A stretch of 64,000 bases of DNA from Halomarinibacterium sedimenti (GTDB taxonomy: Bacteria; Bacteroidota; Bacteroidia; Flavobacteriales; Flavobacteriaceae). Shown here in pieces: positions 41,935 to 49,764 of this stretch (positions are counted from its first letter, which is position 1; the number at the start of each line of letters is the position of its first letter). The notes under the pieces were generated by a model that was not told the origin of the DNA, made no database searches, and worked only from the letters and a program-made list of their open reading frames with translations. A program made the position numbers and the translations under genes. The stretch spans positions 186,001 through 250,000 of the forward strand of contig NZ_JAHWDP010000003.1 of assembly GCF_019312585.1 (NCBI RefSeq), given 5' to 3'.

Positions 41935-42678
41935 ATGATCAAATTCTTTCGAAAAATTCGCCAGCGATTACTTTCTGAAAACAAGCCTGCCTTGCCGGCA
42001 GGCAGGTTCAGTAAATACTTGCTGTATGCTATTGGGGAAATCATACTTGTAGTGATAGGAATTTTAATTGCGCTCTCGATTAATAATTGGAATGAAGATA
42101 GAAAAATAAGAGAATTAGAACGATCCACCTTAAAAGAATTGAAATCGAATTTACTCGTGGATATTCAAGATTTTCAAAGCGATTTGCGAGGGTATACCGT
42201 AGCATCAAAGTCTTCCGATATTATTTTGAAATATATCGATGGGAAAATCCCTTTTCACGACTCTTTACAAATCCACCTAGGAAAAATCCCTATTCAAGGA
42301 GTTTTTACTCCCAATAAAGCCGCTTATGAGAATCTGAAAGTGGTTGGAATCAATTTAATTTCAAATGATTCGTTAAGAGCTGCCATAAGTGATTTGTACG
42401 AAGGAAGGTATTTTTATGTGCAAAAGTATTTAGAAACAGAATACCAAATAGACCGTGAAAAATTTGGAGACTTTTACCTAAAGGAAATGGAAGAATATTC
42501 ATTTTTAAAGTATGCAAAACCTATGGATCCTGAAAGATTGGTTGGAAACCAAGAGTTTAGAAACCTAGTCATGCACCGAAAATCAAAGATAAATGGATGG
42601 TTTAAAGTGCAATTTGAACTTAACATCAAAAAAGCAAGTCAATTAATTGAAATGATTGAACAAGAACTAAAAAAATAA
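41935..42678 (+). CDS. DUF6090 family membrane protein (copy 8) with in-frame REP-like insertion
   Basis: The 247-residue protein starts MIKFFRKIRQRLLSENK. PALPAGR is then inserted before the normal FSKYLLYAIGEIILVVIGIL. The extra seven codons are a 21-bp GGCAGG-type palindrome (41986-42006) and keep the frame. The extracytoplasmic domain shares AYENLKVVGINLISNDS with copy 3 (16073). It is the last of the four-gene tandem; a partial REP-like CTGCC..GGCA follows the stop. Confidence 0.88.
   Translation: MIKFFRKIRQRLLSENKPALPAGRFSKYLLYAIGEIILVVIGILIALSINNWNEDRKIRELERSTLKELKSNLLVDIQDFQSDLRGYTVASKSSDIILKYIDGKIPFHDSLQIHLGKIPIQGVFTPNKAAYENLKVVGINLISNDSLRAAISDLYEGRYFYVQKYLETEYQIDREKFGDFYLKEMEEYSFLKYAKPMDPERLVGNQEFRNLVMHRKSKINGWFKVQFELNIKKASQLIEMIEQELKK
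41986..42006. repeat. REP-like palindrome inside a DUF6090 coding sequence
   Basis: CCTGCCTTGCCGGCAGGCAG plus one G lies exactly between AAG (Lys) and TTC (Phe), where the sibling genes read AATAAATTC. It has the same composition as the intergenic palindromes at 47744 and 51013. The in-frame insertion resembles palindromic elements known inside Rickettsia genes. Confidence 0.8.
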
Positions 42679-42724
42679 AAAACCTGCCAACCGAAAGTAG
42701 GCAAAACAACCACCCAAAAACACC

Positions 42725-43582
42725 ATGGAAACGATTAAAAATTTTTTAGAACTTGAGCTTATTACCATAGGCGAAAACACCTTACGGGTGTATTCCATAT
42801 TTGCCATTTTGGTCATTTTTATGCTCACAAAAACCCTTTTATGGCTCATAAAAAGGGCACTCTATCGCAAACGGATATCCAATAAAATAGATGTGAAGGA
42901 TTCCTATGCGCTATTCCAAATCATTAAATACGTTATTTGGGTGATTGCCATAGGCTTTATCTTAGAAGCCCTAGGGGTAAAAGTGACCTTGCTATTGGCA
43001 GGATCTGCTGCTTTACTGGTAGGTATAGGATTAGGACTACAACAAACGTTTAACGATATTATTTCGGGTATTATCCTCCTTTCAGAAAAATCGATACGGG
43101 TAGATGATATCTTGGATATTGATGGCATGGTTGTGAAAATACAAAGTATAGGGCTACGAACATCTAAAGGAATAAACACCGATGAAATCTCTATGATCAT
43201 TCCCAATTCACTCATTACCACCAATAAAGTGATTAATTGGAGTCACCAGTCAGAAAAAGCACGATTTAGAGTGGATGTTGGTGTTGCCTACGGTAGTGAT
43301 GTAGATTTGGTGATAAAGGTGCTAGAAGATAGCCTACTTGAGCATTCCGATATTTATGACGAAAAATTAATAGAAGTAAGGCTAATCGATTTTGGCAGCT
43401 CCTCTTTAGATTTTCAGGTCTTATTCTTTAGTGAAAATATTTTTAGAATAGGAAAGGTAAAAAGCGACATTAGAAAAACCATTCATAAAAACCTAGCAAA
43501 AAATAACATCACCATCCCCTTCCCACAACTCGATTTACATATAAAAAATCCAAAAAAACACAAATTTCATAACATATTTTAA
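42725..43582 (+). CDS. Small-conductance mechanosensitive channel (MscS family)
   Basis: The 285-residue protein has three hydrophobic segments (about 20-40, 60-82, 87-108). The third, pore-lining helix is glycine- and alanine-rich (LLLAGSAALLVGIGLGLQQT). The beta domain follows: GIILLSEKSIRVDDILDIDG, IGLRTSKGINTDEISMIIPN. It releases solutes under hypo-osmotic shock. Length is normal. It lies 46 bp after DUF6090 copy 8 and 20 bp before the SnoaL-like lipoprotein. Confidence 0.93.
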   Translation: METIKNFLELELITIGENTLRVYSIFAILVIFMLTKTLLWLIKRALYRKRISNKIDVKDSYALFQIIKYVIWVIAIGFILEALGVKVTLLLAGSAALLVGIGLGLQQTFNDIISGIILLSEKSIRVDDILDIDGMVVKIQSIGLRTSKGINTDEISMIIPNSLITTNKVINWSHQSEKARFRVDVGVAYGSDVDLVIKVLEDSLLEHSDIYDEKLIEVRLIDFGSSSLDFQVLFFSENIFRIGKVKSDIRKTIHKNLAKNNITIPFPQLDLHIKNPKKHKFHNIF

Positions 43583-43602
43583 AGCTAGCCAATTTTAAAA
43601 CC

Positions 43603-44073
43603 ATGAAAACTACCGTTTTAATACCCACCACATTTCTAATACTCATTATTATGTCAGGATGTAAATCTGAAAAATCGGAATACGACACCATGGTCGAATT
43701 TGGACAAAAATATACCGATGCCTGGAACAGCAAGCAACCAGAAAACATGGCTTCCTTTTATGCTGAAGACGGAACGCTTACCGTAAATGGCGGAACCCCA
43801 GCCGTAGGAAGAAAACAATTAGCAGCCACGGCACAGTCCTATATGGAGGCTTTTCCCGATATGATATTAACCATGGATAGTCTCACCAAAGAAAAAGATA
43901 CCTACAGATACTATTGGACTTTTAAAGGAACCAACACAGGACCTAACGGAACGGGTAACAAAGTCGATTTTAGTGGTTTTGAAGAATGGACGATGAACGA
44001 GCAGGGACTTGTTCAAAAATCGATTGGCACCTACGATGCCGATGAGTATACCAGACAACTTGAGGGAAATTAA
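43603..44073 (+). CDS. SnoaL/NTF2-like lipoprotein
   Basis: The 156-residue protein has a lipobox (LIIMSGC). A SnoaL-like domain follows with FGQKYTDAWNSKQPENMASF, DGTLTVNGGTPAVGRKQLAA, YMEAFPDMILTMDSL and the end FEEWTMNEQGLVQKSIGTYD. The pattern is typical of polyketide-cyclase-like and ester-cyclase-like proteins. Substrate unknown. It is probably cotranscribed with the MscS gene. Confidence 0.85.
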   Translation: MKTTVLIPTTFLILIIMSGCKSEKSEYDTMVEFGQKYTDAWNSKQPENMASFYAEDGTLTVNGGTPAVGRKQLAATAQSYMEAFPDMILTMDSLTKEKDTYRYYWTFKGTNTGPNGTGNKVDFSGFEEWTMNEQGLVQKSIGTYDADEYTRQLEGN

Positions 44074-44279
44074 AGAATTGTATAAAACAAAATCGTTATA
44101 GAGGACAAAAGGATGCAATGAAATACGACGAGACGATTACCAATAGAACTATTATAATTAAAAATTGATACTGAAATCTTGGCTATAAAGCCACCTTCAA
44201 CAGTATTGAATTGAAGTCAAATGAACCTAGCTTAATTTAACCTAAATAATACCTAAAAAGTTTTACCCATTTAAACATT

Positions 44280-44295
44280 AATCGTAATATTGCAA
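44280..44295 (+). promoter_or_regulatory. Candidate ArsR operator
   Basis: AATCGTAATATTGCAATA contains an AATATT core with imperfect dyad symmetry (TnGnAATATTnCnA). It lies 20 bp before the arsR ATG, where autoregulatory ArsR sites usually are. The remaining 44074-44279 spacer shows no gene. Confidence 0.4.
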
Positions 44296-44315
44296 TAAAT
44301 TAATAAAGAATAAAA

Positions 44316-44648
44316 ATGGGATTAACAAAAACCGAAATGTTTACAGACCAGCAAAACGAGATCTCTCTATTTGCAAAAGTATTAGGACATCCAGCAAGAG
44401 TAGCCATTTTACAACATTTGTTTAAAACCAATTCATGTGTTTGTGGAGATTTAGTAAACGAAATTGGTTTGGCTCAACCTACCATTTCACAACACCTAAA
44501 AGAACTAAAATACTTAGGGCTAATTAAAGGAAATGTAGAAGGAACAAGTGTTTGTTATTGCATCAACACCCATAATTGGACCGCAATGAAAACGGTAATG
44601 ACTGCATTTCTAAATCAAGATATAACCGAAAATCAAGATTGTTGCTAA
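44316..44648 (+). CDS. arsR: ArsR/SmtB-family metalloregulatory repressor
   Basis: The 110-residue winged-helix protein has LGHPARVAILQHLFKTNSCV, the metal-site-type pair CVCGDL, and the HTH LAQPTISQHLKELKYLGLIK. The C-terminus is NQDCC, with further cysteines. It leads an operon with arsenate reductase, Acr3 and OsmC-like genes, so arsenite is the likely inducer. Confidence 0.93.
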   Translation: MGLTKTEMFTDQQNEISLFAKVLGHPARVAILQHLFKTNSCVCGDLVNEIGLAQPTISQHLKELKYLGLIKGNVEGTSVCYCINTHNWTAMKTVMTAFLNQDITENQDCC

Positions 44649-44691
44649 ATAAAGTAAACTAATAATTCTAGCATCGTAAGAAACGACTACC

Positions 44692-45324
44692 ATGAGCACC
44701 AAAACAAATTTATTTCAGGATATAGAAAAGCTGATAACCAAGCTAGATCCGCAATCCATTTCAGCCGAACGTAAAGCTGTTCTGCAACCCCTAATCGATT
44801 TTATACAATTAAAGGTTTCAAATCTTCAAGAAATTAGAATCAACTTTATCTGTACCCACAATTCTAGAAGAAGTCATTTATCGCAGGTTTGGGCACAAAC
44901 TATGGCTAATTACTTTCAAATTAAAAATGTGGTATGTTATTCTGGAGGAACAGAGGAAACAACACTTTTCCCAATGGTTGCCGAAACCTTACAAAATTCA
45001 GGCTTTGAAATTAAAAGACTCTCTGAAGGCACGAATCCTATCTATAGTATTAAGTATGCCGAAAATCAACATCCTATCATTGGATTTTCAAAAAAGTTGG
45101 AGGATTCCTTTAATCCAAAATCCAAATTTGCAGCCGTCATGACTTGCGATTCGGCTAATGAAGCGTGTCCTTTTGTTCCAGGTGCAGAAGCCCGCATTCC
45201 CATCACTTTTGAAGACCCAAAAGCATTTGACAATACACCTCAACAAGCAGAAAAATATAACGAAAGAAGCCTGCAAATTGCAACCGAACTCTTTTACGTT
45301 TTCTCTCAAATTAATTCTAACTAA
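44692..45324 (+). CDS. Arsenate reductase-type low-molecular-weight phosphatase family protein
   Basis: The 210-residue protein has the phosphatase-loop signature [20 protein letters not shown] (CX5R) near residue 53. [20 protein letters not shown] and [20 protein letters not shown] follow, as in the Bacteroidetes arsenate reductase/protein-tyrosine-phosphatase group. A second Cys pair (TCDSANEAC) could serve in the redox relay. It is cotranscribed with arsR and acr3; the TAA of this gene overlaps the acr3 ATG. Confidence 0.9.
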   Translation: MSTKTNLFQDIEKLITKLDPQSISAERKAVLQPLIDFIQLKVSNLQEIRINFICTHNSRRSHLSQVWAQTMANYFQIKNVVCYSGGTEETTLFPMVAETLQNSGFEIKRLSEGTNPIYSIKYAENQHPIIGFSKKLEDSFNPKSKFAAVMTCDSANEACPFVPGAEARIPITFEDPKAFDNTPQQAEKYNERSLQIATELFYVFSQINSN

Positions 45325-46391
45325 TGGCATCAAAAAAGCTAAGTTTTCTCGATAGAAATCTAACCCTTTGGATTTTCGTCGCAATGGCAATAGGAGTTGG
45401 ACTAGGTTATTTCATTCCTACATTTCCCGAAATCATAAATTCATTCAATAGTGGTACTACCAATATTCCTATTGCAATAGGATTAATTTTAATGATGTAT
45501 CCGCCATTGGCAAAAGTTAATTATGCGCTCTTGCCAAAAGTTTTTAGAAACACAAAAATCCTTTCCATTTCCCTTATTCTTAATTGGATAATTGGTCCCG
45601 TTTTAATGTTTGTTTTGGCCATTACATTTTTACGTGACTATCCAGAATATATGGTCGGACTCATTTTAATTGGGTTAGCACGTTGTATTGCCATGGTTTT
45701 GGTATGGAACGACCTTGCCGAAGGTAGCAGCGAATATGGTGCAGGTTTGGTGGCTTTAAATAGCATTTTTCAGGTTTTCGCCTACAGTTTTTATGCTTGG
45801 ATTTTTATCACAGTGCTTCCTCCCTATTTTGGTTTTGAAGGGGCTATTGTAGATATTTCCATAGGTACCATTGCAGAAAGTGTGGCCATTTATTTGGGAA
45901 TTCCGTTTGTGATGGGAATTTTAAGTAGAGTCCTATTGGTAAAACTTAAAGGGGAAGCATGGTATTCTAAAAAGTTTATCCCCACCATTTCACCAATAAC
46001 CTTAATTGCCTTGTTATTTACCATCATTGTCATGTTCTCGCTAAAAGGAGAATTGATTGTAGAAATCCCAATGGACGTTTTAATTATTGCTGTTCCGCTA
46101 CTTATCTATTTTACCTTGATGTTTATTATTGGCTTTTTCTTTACCAAAGCTTCCGGTGCAACCTATGACAAAACAGCCTCGGTGGCTTTTACGGCTGCAG
46201 GAAATAATTTTGAATTAGCCATTGCCGTTGCCATTGCCGTTTTTGGACTGAATTCTGGGCAAGCATTTGCAGGAGTCATTGGTCCTTTGGTAGAAGTTCC
46301 TGCCTTAATATTATTGGTTCGTGTGTCCTTTTGGCTTCGGAAAAAATATTACGGAAAAACCAAGGACCTCGAAACAAACCAAGCAAAATAA
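45324..46391 (+). CDS. arsB: Arsenite efflux permease, ACR3 family
   Basis: The 355-residue protein has ten hydrophobic segments. The conserved membrane Cys is in [20 protein letters not shown], and other ACR3 features are [19 protein letters not shown] and [20 protein letters not shown]. It exports arsenite using the proton motive force. It overlaps the reductase gene by 1 bp. ACR3-type permeases are often named arsB or acr3. Confidence 0.95.
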   Translation: MASKKLSFLDRNLTLWIFVAMAIGVGLGYFIPTFPEIINSFNSGTTNIPIAIGLILMMYPPLAKVNYALLPKVFRNTKILSISLILNWIIGPVLMFVLAITFLRDYPEYMVGLILIGLARCIAMVLVWNDLAEGSSEYGAGLVALNSIFQVFAYSFYAWIFITVLPPYFGFEGAIVDISIGTIAESVAIYLGIPFVMGILSRVLLVKLKGEAWYSKKFIPTISPITLIALLFTIIVMFSLKGELIVEIPMDVLIIAVPLLIYFTLMFIIGFFFTKASGATYDKTASVAFTAAGNNFELAIAVAIAVFGLNSGQAFAGVIGPLVEVPALILLVRVSFWLRKKYYGKTKDLETNQAK

Positions 46392-46405
46392 CAATACTAT
46401 ACTTT

Positions 46406-46810
46406 ATGGAATATTCAGTTAAGGCTAGTTCATCTTCAAAAGATCAAGCGGCAATCAACATAAAAACTTCAGAAATTAATTTTGGAATCACACCTGAAAC
46501 AGCCGATGATTTACCCAATCCAGCCGAATTATTTTTAGGATCCTTTTCCGCTTGTATCCTAAAAAATGTGGAACGTTATTCTGCATTAATGAATTTTGAA
46601 TATTCTAATGCCGAAATCACTGTAAAAGCAACACGGCTAGAAAAACCACCACGAATGGACGAAATTTATTATGAGTTACATATTTACAGCCAAGACGATC
46701 ATGTGAACCTAAGTCTGCTTAAAAAGAACATTGAAAAATTTGGGACCATATTTAATACCGTAAAGCTATCCTGTACTATTATTGGAGACGTTAGACTAAT
46801 CTCTCAATAA
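46406..46810 (+). CDS. OsmC family protein
   Basis: The start is set at 46406 (MEYSVKASSSSKDQ); the frame runs further upstream inside acr3. The 134-residue protein has PNPAELFLGSFSACILKNVE, with the peroxidatic-type Cys in SACI, and ends VKLSCTIIGDVRL with a second Cys. Members reduce organic peroxides or act on thiol compounds. Its position at the end of the ars operon suggests protection from arsenic-induced oxidative stress, which is inference. Confidence 0.87.
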   Translation: MEYSVKASSSSKDQAAINIKTSEINFGITPETADDLPNPAELFLGSFSACILKNVERYSALMNFEYSNAEITVKATRLEKPPRMDEIYYELHIYSQDDHVNLSLLKKNIEKFGTIFNTVKLSCTIIGDVRLISQ

Positions 46811-46961
46811 TACTAGTGCCCTATCCCGTGTAAGATTATGGTTACACAAGTTGGTTTGCAAGAAGATTTATTTCTATTTTTAATACTTGACTTGTTCATC
46901 GTAACATTCTGTACAATTCATGTACAAATCCATTGCGCTTCATTTTAACTAGCTGTAACCC

Positions 46962-47729
46962 ATGATTAAATTCTTTAGAAAAATTAGACAACAACTACTC
47001 TCTGAAAATAAGGTCAATAAATATCTATTGTATGCCATAGGTGAGATTATCCTTGTGGTGATTGGAATTTTAATTGCATTACAAATCAATAATCTTAACG
47101 AAGCCAAAAAGACCAGAGCTCAAGAAGTGGCTTATTTAAAGAATATTAAGAACGATCTTGAAGTCACCAATGCAGAAATAGACCAATATGTTGCTTCAAG
47201 AGCGCAACGTGCAAGTGCCGCCAGTAGTGTTGTTGAACATTATAATGGAAAACCTATAACCGATTGGAATGAATTTAACAAGCACACCATAGATGTCTAT
47301 ACTTGGCAACGGTTTTATCAAACAGATAATACCTTTCAGGAACTTATGAATTCTGGAAATTTTGCCATCATTTCTAATGATTCTATAAAAAATGAATTGC
47401 TTACCGTAGATAAGCTTTATAAAAAATTAAAATATACAGAAGACCATTTTAGATACGATGCAGAAATAACACTCTACGAACCGTCTTATGCCATGACAGA
47501 CATCCACTCGCTATCCAACAATTACTTCTATCAAAAATCTGATGGCAAAAATGGCTTTTTAGGTAATTTAGGTGAAGATGATTTTCGCGAAATGCTAAAA
47601 GACCAAAAACAAAAAAATGGATTTGTCTTTGCTGCCATGTACTTTAAAGGAATGAATACTGCGCTTTTAAACATAAAAGAAAAAAACGAACGCATAATAG
47701 CACTTATAGACAGCGAGTTTCAAAAATAA
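46962..47729 (+). CDS. DUF6090 family membrane protein (copy 9)
   Basis: The 255-residue protein starts MIKFFRKIRQQLLSENKVNK, with the membrane segment AIGEIILVVIGILIALQINN followed by NLNEAKKTRAQEV. Its extracytoplasmic domain is closest to copy 6 (NTFQELMNSGNFAIISNDSI). It is an isolated copy after the ars operon, 151 bp from osmC. A REP-like palindrome and a fragment of the HTH element follow its stop. Confidence 0.88.
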   Translation: MIKFFRKIRQQLLSENKVNKYLLYAIGEIILVVIGILIALQINNLNEAKKTRAQEVAYLKNIKNDLEVTNAEIDQYVASRAQRASAASSVVEHYNGKPITDWNEFNKHTIDVYTWQRFYQTDNTFQELMNSGNFAIISNDSIKNELLTVDKLYKKLKYTEDHFRYDAEITLYEPSYAMTDIHSLSNNYFYQKSDGKNGFLGNLGEDDFREMLKDQKQKNGFVFAAMYFKGMNTALLNIKEKNERIIALIDSEFQK

Positions 47730-47743
47730 TCTTGTCATTCTGT

Positions 47744-47761
47744 GCCTGCCTGTCGGCAGGC
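47744..47761. repeat. REP-like palindrome GCCTGCCTGTCGGCAGGC
   Basis: This is a perfect 7-bp stem with a TGTC loop, 15 bp past the DUF6090 copy 9 stop. It is immediately joined to a fragment of the HTH element (47765). Confidence 0.8.
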
Positions 47762-47764
47762 TTA

Positions 47765-47794
47765 ATGCGGAAGGGGTAAATTTGTATGTTCGGG
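47765..47794 (+). repeat. 30-bp fragment of the HTH element (end of coding sequence plus start of tail)
   Basis: ATGCGGAAGGGGTAAATTTG then TATGTTCGGG differs at only two positions from 51731-51760, the last codons and stop of the second HTH gene plus its tail. It starts directly after a REP-like palindrome. The rest of 47795-47948 shows no further element sequence that I can identify. Confidence 0.65.
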
Positions 47795-47948
47795 AAAAGG
47801 GTTCTATATAACTTTGAAAAAGAAAAGCGATCGCACCGACGCTAATAGTAATCCTTACAACCTAATACTTCATTATTAAATTAAGTACCTTTAAGTCTGT
47901 AACTTAGGTTGTGGAAAAACTACCTTACTTGGTGTCCTTACGTACTTC

Positions 47949-48521
47949 ATGAAAAAAAATACATTTTTTACTTCACCAAAAGAAAAGACATTATGGCTTT
48001 GGGCAGTGGTGGTGCTTATGGCTATTTATGCTTCCCTATTTTTAGGAGGACAACTTTTAGATTTAATGGTAGAACGGCACATCATAGAACAAAGTACGTT
48101 TTATCTATTTCTTGTTTTGATTGTTGCTTTTATCCTAAGCGGACTTAAAAGTAAAAAGAAACGAATGGAGTACTGGATCTATGCTGGCGTCATTGCGGTA
48201 TATGGAATGGCGTTGTTACGGATGGATCTCTCCACAGCCGAGCGCTCTCATATGTTTGAATATGGCTTGTTTGCGGTATTAATTTACGAAGCCTTATTAG
48301 AAAGGAAACGCAATGGAGCACAGGTTCCTTATCCTATAGTACTATCCATTATGATCGCAGGAACGGTCGGGTTATTAGACGAGGTTATCCAATATGTTAT
48401 TCCCTATCGTGTCTTTGATGTGGTGGATATCGGTTTTAATTATATAGCAGCTGCCATAGGGGTGCTTTTTAACATTGGAGCACAAAAGTTGCACCTCATT
48501 TTCTCAAAATGGAATGAATAA
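47949..48521 (+). CDS. VanZ family membrane protein
   Basis: The 190-residue protein has four or five hydrophobic segments. The VanZ-like block is RSHMFEYGLFAVLIYEAL, then GLLDEVIQYVIPYRVFDVVD and IGFNYIAAAIGVL. VanZ relatives are linked to teicoplanin resistance in Gram-positives, but in Bacteroidetes the role is unknown. An overlapping frame at 47909 is a shadow. Confidence 0.88.
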   Translation: MKKNTFFTSPKEKTLWLWAVVVLMAIYASLFLGGQLLDLMVERHIIEQSTFYLFLVLIVAFILSGLKSKKKRMEYWIYAGVIAVYGMALLRMDLSTAERSHMFEYGLFAVLIYEALLERKRNGAQVPYPIVLSIMIAGTVGLLDEVIQYVIPYRVFDVVDIGFNYIAAAIGVLFNIGAQKLHLIFSKWNE

Positions 48522-48535
48522 ATAAAAAACAACGA

Positions 48536-48566
48536 AAGCCTGCCTACCCTTCGACAAGTTCAGGAC
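48536..48566. repeat. REP-like half elements (CCTGCCTAC and CTTCGACAAGTTCAGG)
   Basis: AGCCTGCCTACCCTTCGACA then AGTTCAGGAC joins one arm of the GGCAGG-type repeat to a CTTCGACAAGCTCAGG-type repeat, in the spacer between vanZ-like and VOC genes. Confidence 0.5.
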
Positions 48567-48687
48567 AACGCTTCTGAAAAATCCTACGGATATTACTCTT
48601 GTTCGTGATAATTTAATAACTTAGTTGCTGGCACAATGCAACCAGCCAATCACAAAAGCGTTGGCCGTAATATAAAAATTACAGAAT

Positions 48688-49083
48688 ATGAAAGTAACGC
48701 TCATTAGTATTCCCGTTCGAGACCAAGAAAAAGCCTTAAAATTTTATACAGAGAAATTGGGCTTTATCATAAAGAAGGACCAACCTTTAGGTGGTGGAAA
48801 TAGATGGCTTACCTTAGTTTCAAAAGAATGGCAAGATGGGCCAGAATTATTATTGGAACCAGGACCCAATCATTTTGAACCTTGCAAAGTCTATCAAGAC
48901 GCACTCATGGAAGCCGGAATGCCATACACTCAATTTGATGTTAAAAGTGTTGATGCAGAATATGAGCGACTAAAAAAACTGGGAGTAGAATTTAGCGTGA
49001 AACCTTCTACCATGGGTTCCTGGAAATATGCAGTATTTAACGATACCTGCGGAAATAATATTCAACTTGTAGAAGCACCATAA
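48688..49083 (+). CDS. VOC family protein (glyoxalase-like)
   Basis: The 131-residue protein starts KVTLISIPVRDQEKALKFYT, then EKLGFIIKKDQPLGGGNRWL. The second module is MPYTQFDVKSVDAEYERLKK and it ends YAVFNDTCGNNIQLVEAP. It resembles uncharacterised bleomycin-resistance-like VOC proteins; a metal site is not evident from the first strand. Accessory gene on its own. Confidence 0.87.
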   Translation: MKVTLISIPVRDQEKALKFYTEKLGFIIKKDQPLGGGNRWLTLVSKEWQDGPELLLEPGPNHFEPCKVYQDALMEAGMPYTQFDVKSVDAEYERLKKLGVEFSVKPSTMGSWKYAVFNDTCGNNIQLVEAP

Positions 49084-49147
49084 AAACACTATTGCACCAA
49101 TCTCCATAAATAATCTTACCCCATAAATACCTTTTAACGTATATTTC

Positions 49148-49411
49148 ATGCACGGAAGTTTATCTCAATTTAAAGCAATGCTAGCCCGAAAAAAAGAACG
49201 GGATGATAAAAAACGCGTAAAAAATGATAGCAGTACTTATAATGTGTATGATACAAAACCCGACTATGGGTTCCCAAAGCTTTCCGATGCAGCACTAGAA
49301 AAGGTAAAAAGCGATATTAGACAAAAAATTAGAGCAGAAAAACGAAAAGAATTAATTATTTACGGGACTGTCTTTACAATCATCATCTTAGTCATTCTAT
49401 CGCTGTTTTAA
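49148..49411 (+). CDS. Small hypothetical tail-anchored-like protein
   Basis: The 87-residue protein is highly charged (KAMLARKKERDDKKRVKND). It contains YDTKPDYGFPKLSDAALEKV and ends in a single C-terminal membrane segment (IIYGTVFTIIILVILSLF). No family is recognised. The charge pattern puts the N-terminus in the cytoplasm. Coding status is likely given composition and a clean ATG. Confidence 0.7.
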   Translation: MHGSLSQFKAMLARKKERDDKKRVKNDSSTYNVYDTKPDYGFPKLSDAALEKVKSDIRQKIRAEKRKELIIYGTVFTIIILVILSLF

Positions 49412-49465
49412 AAACCTACCCACGACACACCACCACGGGAAAAACTTTATAGCCAGAAGGAATAG

Positions 49466-49499
49466 AAAGTAGTCACTTTAGCTTACAAAGTAATCACTT
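49466..49499 (+). repeat. Two-unit remnant of a 21-bp palindromic array
   Basis: AAAGT-AGTC-ACTTT (centre 49472.5) and AAGT-AATC-ACTT (centre 49493.5) are dyads exactly 21 bp apart. Each sits in a 21-nt unit ending GCTTA. The stretch lies just before the HTH pseudogene fragment (49517), in the same order as in the complete elements. Bases 49412-49465 before it show nothing recognisable. Confidence 0.65.
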
Positions 49500-49516
49500 A
49501 GGCTTATAGTATGGGC

Positions 49517-49558
49517 ACCCAAGTAGAAACGCTAAAAGAGGTCTTGCGGAAGGGTTAA
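49517..49558 (+). pseudogene. 3' fragment of an HTH/coiled-coil element gene
   Basis: The fourteen codons to the TAA encode TQVETLKEVLRKG, matching the last residues of the protein at 51386 (TQVETLKEVMRKG). Bases correspond nearly one to one. The rest of the gene is missing: the array remnant ends 17 bp upstream, so an internal deletion of roughly 350 bp is implied. Confidence 0.75.
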
Positions 49559-49622
49559 TTTATTATCTTTGAGAAAGTCGATCTGTATATCAACAACGAA
49601 ATAGTTGATATAACGAGTTGGC
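49559..49622 (+). repeat. 3' tail of HTH element, shortened copy
   Basis: TTTATTATCTTTGAGAAAGT then a 9-bp perfect hairpin TATATCAAC / GTTGATATA (49586-49612) and ATATAACGAGTTGG. The CCTGAC..GTTACGG middle section of the longer tails is absent. Relative to the other copies the stem has a paired G-C to A-T exchange. Confidence 0.72.
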
Positions 49623-49764
49623 AATAATTCCTACCCATCAAACAAAAAATTATTCTTTTTAAGATAAGAGGTAAGAAATAAAAAAAGAGTAATAAACTAA
49701 AAATTTAGAAAAATAAGTTTTTTAAAATGGTAAACTAAACAAATATGTAAAACAAAACAATATC

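Noticed and set aside
43867-44118. Antisense ORFs around the SnoaL-like lipoprotein
   Set aside because: The sense frame has a lipobox and domain similarity; the antisense frames show none.
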